Below, one piece after another: positions 30,657-32,782 of a stretch of DNA of 32,782 nucleotides. The stretch comes from Ruminococcus sp. (lineage in GTDB: Bacteria; Bacillota; Clostridia; Oscillospirales; Ruminococcaceae). The first letter of the stretch is position 1. The number at the start of each line of letters is the position of its first letter. Made by a program: the position numbers and the translations under genes. The notes under the pieces are model-generated. The model was not told where the DNA came from. It did no database searches and saw nothing but the letters and a program-made list of their open reading frames with translations. The DNA lies in assembly GCA_017529875.1 (NCBI GenBank), contig JAFXNC010000031.1:1-32782 (forward strand), in the 5' to 3' direction.

Positions 30657-31006
30657 CAGAACAGACCGGGGAAGGAAACGCCGCCGGTGAGCTTGCTCAT
30701 CTCGGCATCGGAGGTCTCGTCAAGAACCCTTACAGCCTCGTTGAATGCGCTCATGATAAGATCCTGGAGCATCTCAACGTCCTCGGGATCTACGACCTCG
30801 GGCTTGATGTTGAGCTTGAGCACCTGTCTCTTGCCGTTGATAGTAACGTCAACAGCGCCGCCGCCGACGGAGGCAGAGAACTCTCTCTCCTCAAGATCGG
30901 CCTGGAGTGCGGTGATCTCATCCTGCATCTTCTGAGCCTGCTTGAGCATCTGGTTCATATTGTTAGACTGACCCTTGCCCATTCCCTGTGGTAATCTTGC
31001 TTTCAT
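30656..31006 (-). CDS. YbaB/EbfC-family nucleoid-associated protein
   Basis: 116 aa. This small DNA-binding protein family is usually encoded between dnaX and recR. The N-terminus is Gly/Gln/Asn-rich (MKARLPQGMGKGQSNN). An amphipathic helix (about 17-41, MNQMLKQAQKMQDEI) leads into the central beta segment FSASVGGGAVDVTING and the KPEVVDPEDVEMLQDLI helix characteristic of the family. It probably dimerises. AAGGAG lies 9 nt before the ATG and overlaps the dnaX stop codon. The last residues form a Gly/Phe-rich tail. Confidence 0.95.
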   Translation of the reverse strand: MKARLPQGMGKGQSNNMNQMLKQAQKMQDEITALQADLEEREFSASVGGGAVDVTINGKRQVLKLNIKPEVVDPEDVEMLQDLIMSAFNEAVRVLDETSDAEMSKLTGGVSFPGLF

Positions 31007-31018
31007 TTGTAAAACTCC

Positions 31019-32611
31019 TTAATTTTTTTTATTCTTTACCTCGACCTCGATATTTGCCTGCTGCGCACGTTTAAGAAGCTCGTTGATCGGGTTGTCCTGA
31101 TCCTCGATATCGGCATCGTGCGAGCTGTAAAGCATAAAGCCGAAGTTTTTTCCGTAGTAATCGTTGACGATCTGCTTTAATTTTGCGGAATCGTCGGAGC
31201 GCTTGAATTTTCTCAGCGCAAAGTCGCTGGCTATGATAAGGTAGAACATATCCCCCTCGATGCAGGCGGCGGAATTTCTGAGGAAAGACCCTATGGCCGG
31301 CACCTTGGTGTTGATGATCTGCAAAATATCGTTCCACTCGTTGAGGGGGGTGTAGTTGTTGGGATCGAATTTTTTGAGGGGCTTCGGAGGGGGTGCAGGC
31401 GGGACGTTTGCGGGCTTCCCTGCCTTTGCGGGGACGCCTCTTGCCACAGCTGCCTCCAGCTTTGTGAGCCGCTCATTCAAGGCTGACACCGCCGCAGAGG
31501 ATGCTCCCGAGACCGCCTGACCTCCCTGAGCCTTTCCGCTGCACATCCGCACGGCGCACATTTCAAGCTCGATGCACTTGTTGGGGCTGCGGGAGAACCG
31601 CTCCTGACAGCTTTGCAGCGCCGAGATGAAGAACAGCACCGTGTCCATATCGGTGTTCTGAGCCATTTTTTTCAGACGTTCCAGCTCCTCGGGCAGGCAG
31701 ACGATAAGGTCCTCGGTGCCCTTGCCGGACATGAGTATCATCACGTTGCGGAACTGGGTTATCAGCTCGGAGCAGAGCACCGAGAGATCCTTGCTCTTGG
31801 CGTAGAGCTCGTCGATGCGGCGTATCATGGCTCCTGCATCGCGGGCAAAGGCTGAATCCAGTATATCGAACAGGTGATCCCGTCCGGCGATGCCTGCGGC
31901 AGCCGAAACAGTATCGAGGCTGATATCCTCGGAGTAGGCCACGCACTGGTCAAGCAGCGAGAGGGCGTCTCTCATGCCGCCGTCGGAGAGCCTTGCGATA
32001 AGGTTCGCGGCATCAGGGTGGAGGGAGAGGTTCTCCTGCTGAGCGATATACTCCAGCCTGCTGACTATATCCTCAGTACGTATCCTGTGGAAATCGAAGT
32101 GCTGGCAGCGGGAAACGATGGTCTCCGGCACCTTATGCACCTCGGTGGTAGCTAAGATGAACTTGACGTGTGCGGGGGGCTCCTCCATAGTTTTCAGCAG
32201 CGCGTTGAAGGCGCCGGGAGAGAGCATATGCACCTCGTCGATTATATAGACCTTGTACTTGCACATCTCGGGGGTATAGTTGACACCCTCTCTAAGCTCC
32301 CTGATGTCGTCCACGCGGGAGTTCGAGGCCGCGTCGATCTCGATCATATCCGGAAGTACTCCCTTGTCGGCAAGCTTGCAGATCTCACATTCGAGGCAGG
32401 GCTCGCCGTCCCTGGGGGAGAGGCAGTTGACGGTCTTGGCGAAGATCCTGGCGCAGGTGGTCTTGCCGGTGCCTCTGGAACCGGTGAACAGGTAGGCGTG
32501 AGCGGTCTTTCCCGCGGCTATCTGATTTTTCAGCGTTGCGGTTATATGCGGCTGAGAAACGACGTCATCAAACGACATAGGCCGCCACTTACGGTAAAGC
32601 GCCTGATACAC
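31019..32611 (-). CDS. dnaX: DNA polymerase III subunit gamma/tau
   Basis: 530 aa. This is the clamp-loader ATPase of the replisome. The N-terminus YQALYRKWRP is typical. Walker A GSRGTGKT (44-51), a zinc module (Cys63, Cys72, Cys75, Cys78), Walker B VYIIDEVH and the sensor SRC motif are present. A Pro-rich linker (around PPAPPPKPLKK) leads to the tau-like C-terminal domain. The GTG at 32611 is chosen because AGGAGG lies 8 nt upstream and the conserved sequence begins there; a TTG at 32635 would add residues not seen in the family. The SRP RNA gene ends 29 nt upstream. Confidence 0.95.
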   Translation of the reverse strand: MYQALYRKWRPMSFDDVVSQPHITATLKNQIAAGKTAHAYLFTGSRGTGKTTCARIFAKTVNCLSPRDGEPCLECEICKLADKGVLPDMIEIDAASNSRVDDIRELREGVNYTPEMCKYKVYIIDEVHMLSPGAFNALLKTMEEPPAHVKFILATTEVHKVPETIVSRCQHFDFHRIRTEDIVSRLEYIAQQENLSLHPDAANLIARLSDGGMRDALSLLDQCVAYSEDISLDTVSAAAGIAGRDHLFDILDSAFARDAGAMIRRIDELYAKSKDLSVLCSELITQFRNVMILMSGKGTEDLIVCLPEELERLKKMAQNTDMDTVLFFISALQSCQERFSRSPNKCIELEMCAVRMCSGKAQGGQAVSGASSAAVSALNERLTKLEAAVARGVPAKAGKPANVPPAPPPKPLKKFDPNNYTPLNEWNDILQIINTKVPAIGSFLRNSAACIEGDMFYLIIASDFALRKFKRSDDSAKLKQIVNDYYGKNFGFMLYSSHDADIEDQDNPINELLKRAQQANIEVEVKNKKN

Positions 32612-32640
32612 CCCTGAGACCTCCTGTTTGCACAATTAAA

Positions 32641-32775
32641 ATCGATCCGACATATAGATGTGCAGGCGAAACTGCGTCACACGAAACAGACCGCTTAATG
32701 CTGCTCGGTTCCCCGCCTGACATGGTTCACAGCGCTTCATTGCGCAGGACCCGCACACCTATATCTCGGATCGAT
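32641..32775 (-). ncRNA. ffs: Signal recognition particle RNA
   Basis: The minus strand carries the SRP helix 8 signature: GTCAGGCGG, a GGAA tetraloop, then CCGAGCAGC, preceded by TGTGAACCAT and followed by ATTAAGCG. The outer arms (32641-32668 and 32748-32775) are complementary over about 27 positions with few mismatches and close in ATCGAT at each end, forming helix 5. The RNA binds Ffh and directs membrane-protein targeting. The 5' boundary is near the window edge, so an Alu-type extension of the long Gram-positive form cannot be excluded. A weak TTTT follows the 3' end before dnaX. Confidence 0.93.
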
Positions 32776-32782
32776 GAGGAAC

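Noticed and set aside
31019-31371. Possible dnaX programmed frameshift at A-runs (six A at 31366-31371 on the minus strand, and eight A near the stop)
   Set aside because: Neither run forms a proper X-XXY-YYZ slippery heptamer in the reading frame with a visible stimulating stem, and the second run would change only the last few residues.
1-32782. Mobile elements, phage genes, toxin-antitoxin or CRISPR
   Set aside because: No transposase, integrase, Cas protein or regularly spaced repeat array was seen; the only repeats are those listed.

Overview
The window reads as a chromosomal segment of an anaerobic Clostridia-type Firmicute, most likely of the Ruminococcus/Oscillospiraceae group. This is inferred, not proven, from four things: strong AGGAGG-type ribosome sites, TTGACA/TATAAT promoters with the Gram-positive TRTGn extension, the order SRP RNA-dnaX-ybaB-recR, and large secreted proteins with Ig-like, cell-wall-binding-like and transglutaminase-like modules. 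Coding density is high. I see no insertion sequence, phage gene, integrase or CRISPR array.

Layout. (1) 1-590: a palindromic repeat and a tRNA-Ser(GGA) gene with a consensus promoter and its own terminator. (2) 595-3660, minus strand: a membrane-anchored spermidine-synthase-like protein and a secreted transglutaminase-like protein, each with its own promoter. (3) 3958-8064, plus strand: nadB, a small membrane protein and nadC (NAD synthesis), then a DUF3592-type membrane protein and uridine phosphorylase. (4) 8123-12538, minus strand: a four-gene unit of an MBOAT O-acyltransferase, an AlgJ/AlgX-like SGNH protein and two related lipoproteins. (5) 12712-16168, minus strand: two tandem transglutaminase-like surface proteins related to the one in (2). 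(6) 16454-20977, plus strand: response regulator, sensor kinase, HtrA-type protease and DUF445 protein. (7) 21096-23158, plus strand: a left-handed beta-helix protein and glmM (amino-sugar and peptidoglycan precursor supply). (8) 23159-23562: a non-coding stretch with a large inverted repeat. (9) 23563-30000, plus strand: manA, a ROK glucokinase, ilvD, a small anchored protein, pyrC and pyrF, apparently one transcription unit. (10) 30054-32775, minus strand: recR, ybaB, dnaX and the SRP RNA gene.

How it fits together. About 8 kb of the minus strand (8123-16168) is devoted to the cell surface: an O-acylation machine with two lipoproteins, next to two large secreted proteins with an intact Cys-His-Asp set. 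It lies directly against a divergently transcribed two-component/HtrA unit that looks like an envelope-stress module. The rest is housekeeping: NAD, pyrimidine, branched-chain amino acid and hexose-phosphate metabolism, plus replication and repair. The least explained parts are the transglutaminase-like family, the paired lipoproteins behind the acyltransferase, and the inverted-repeat region before manA.
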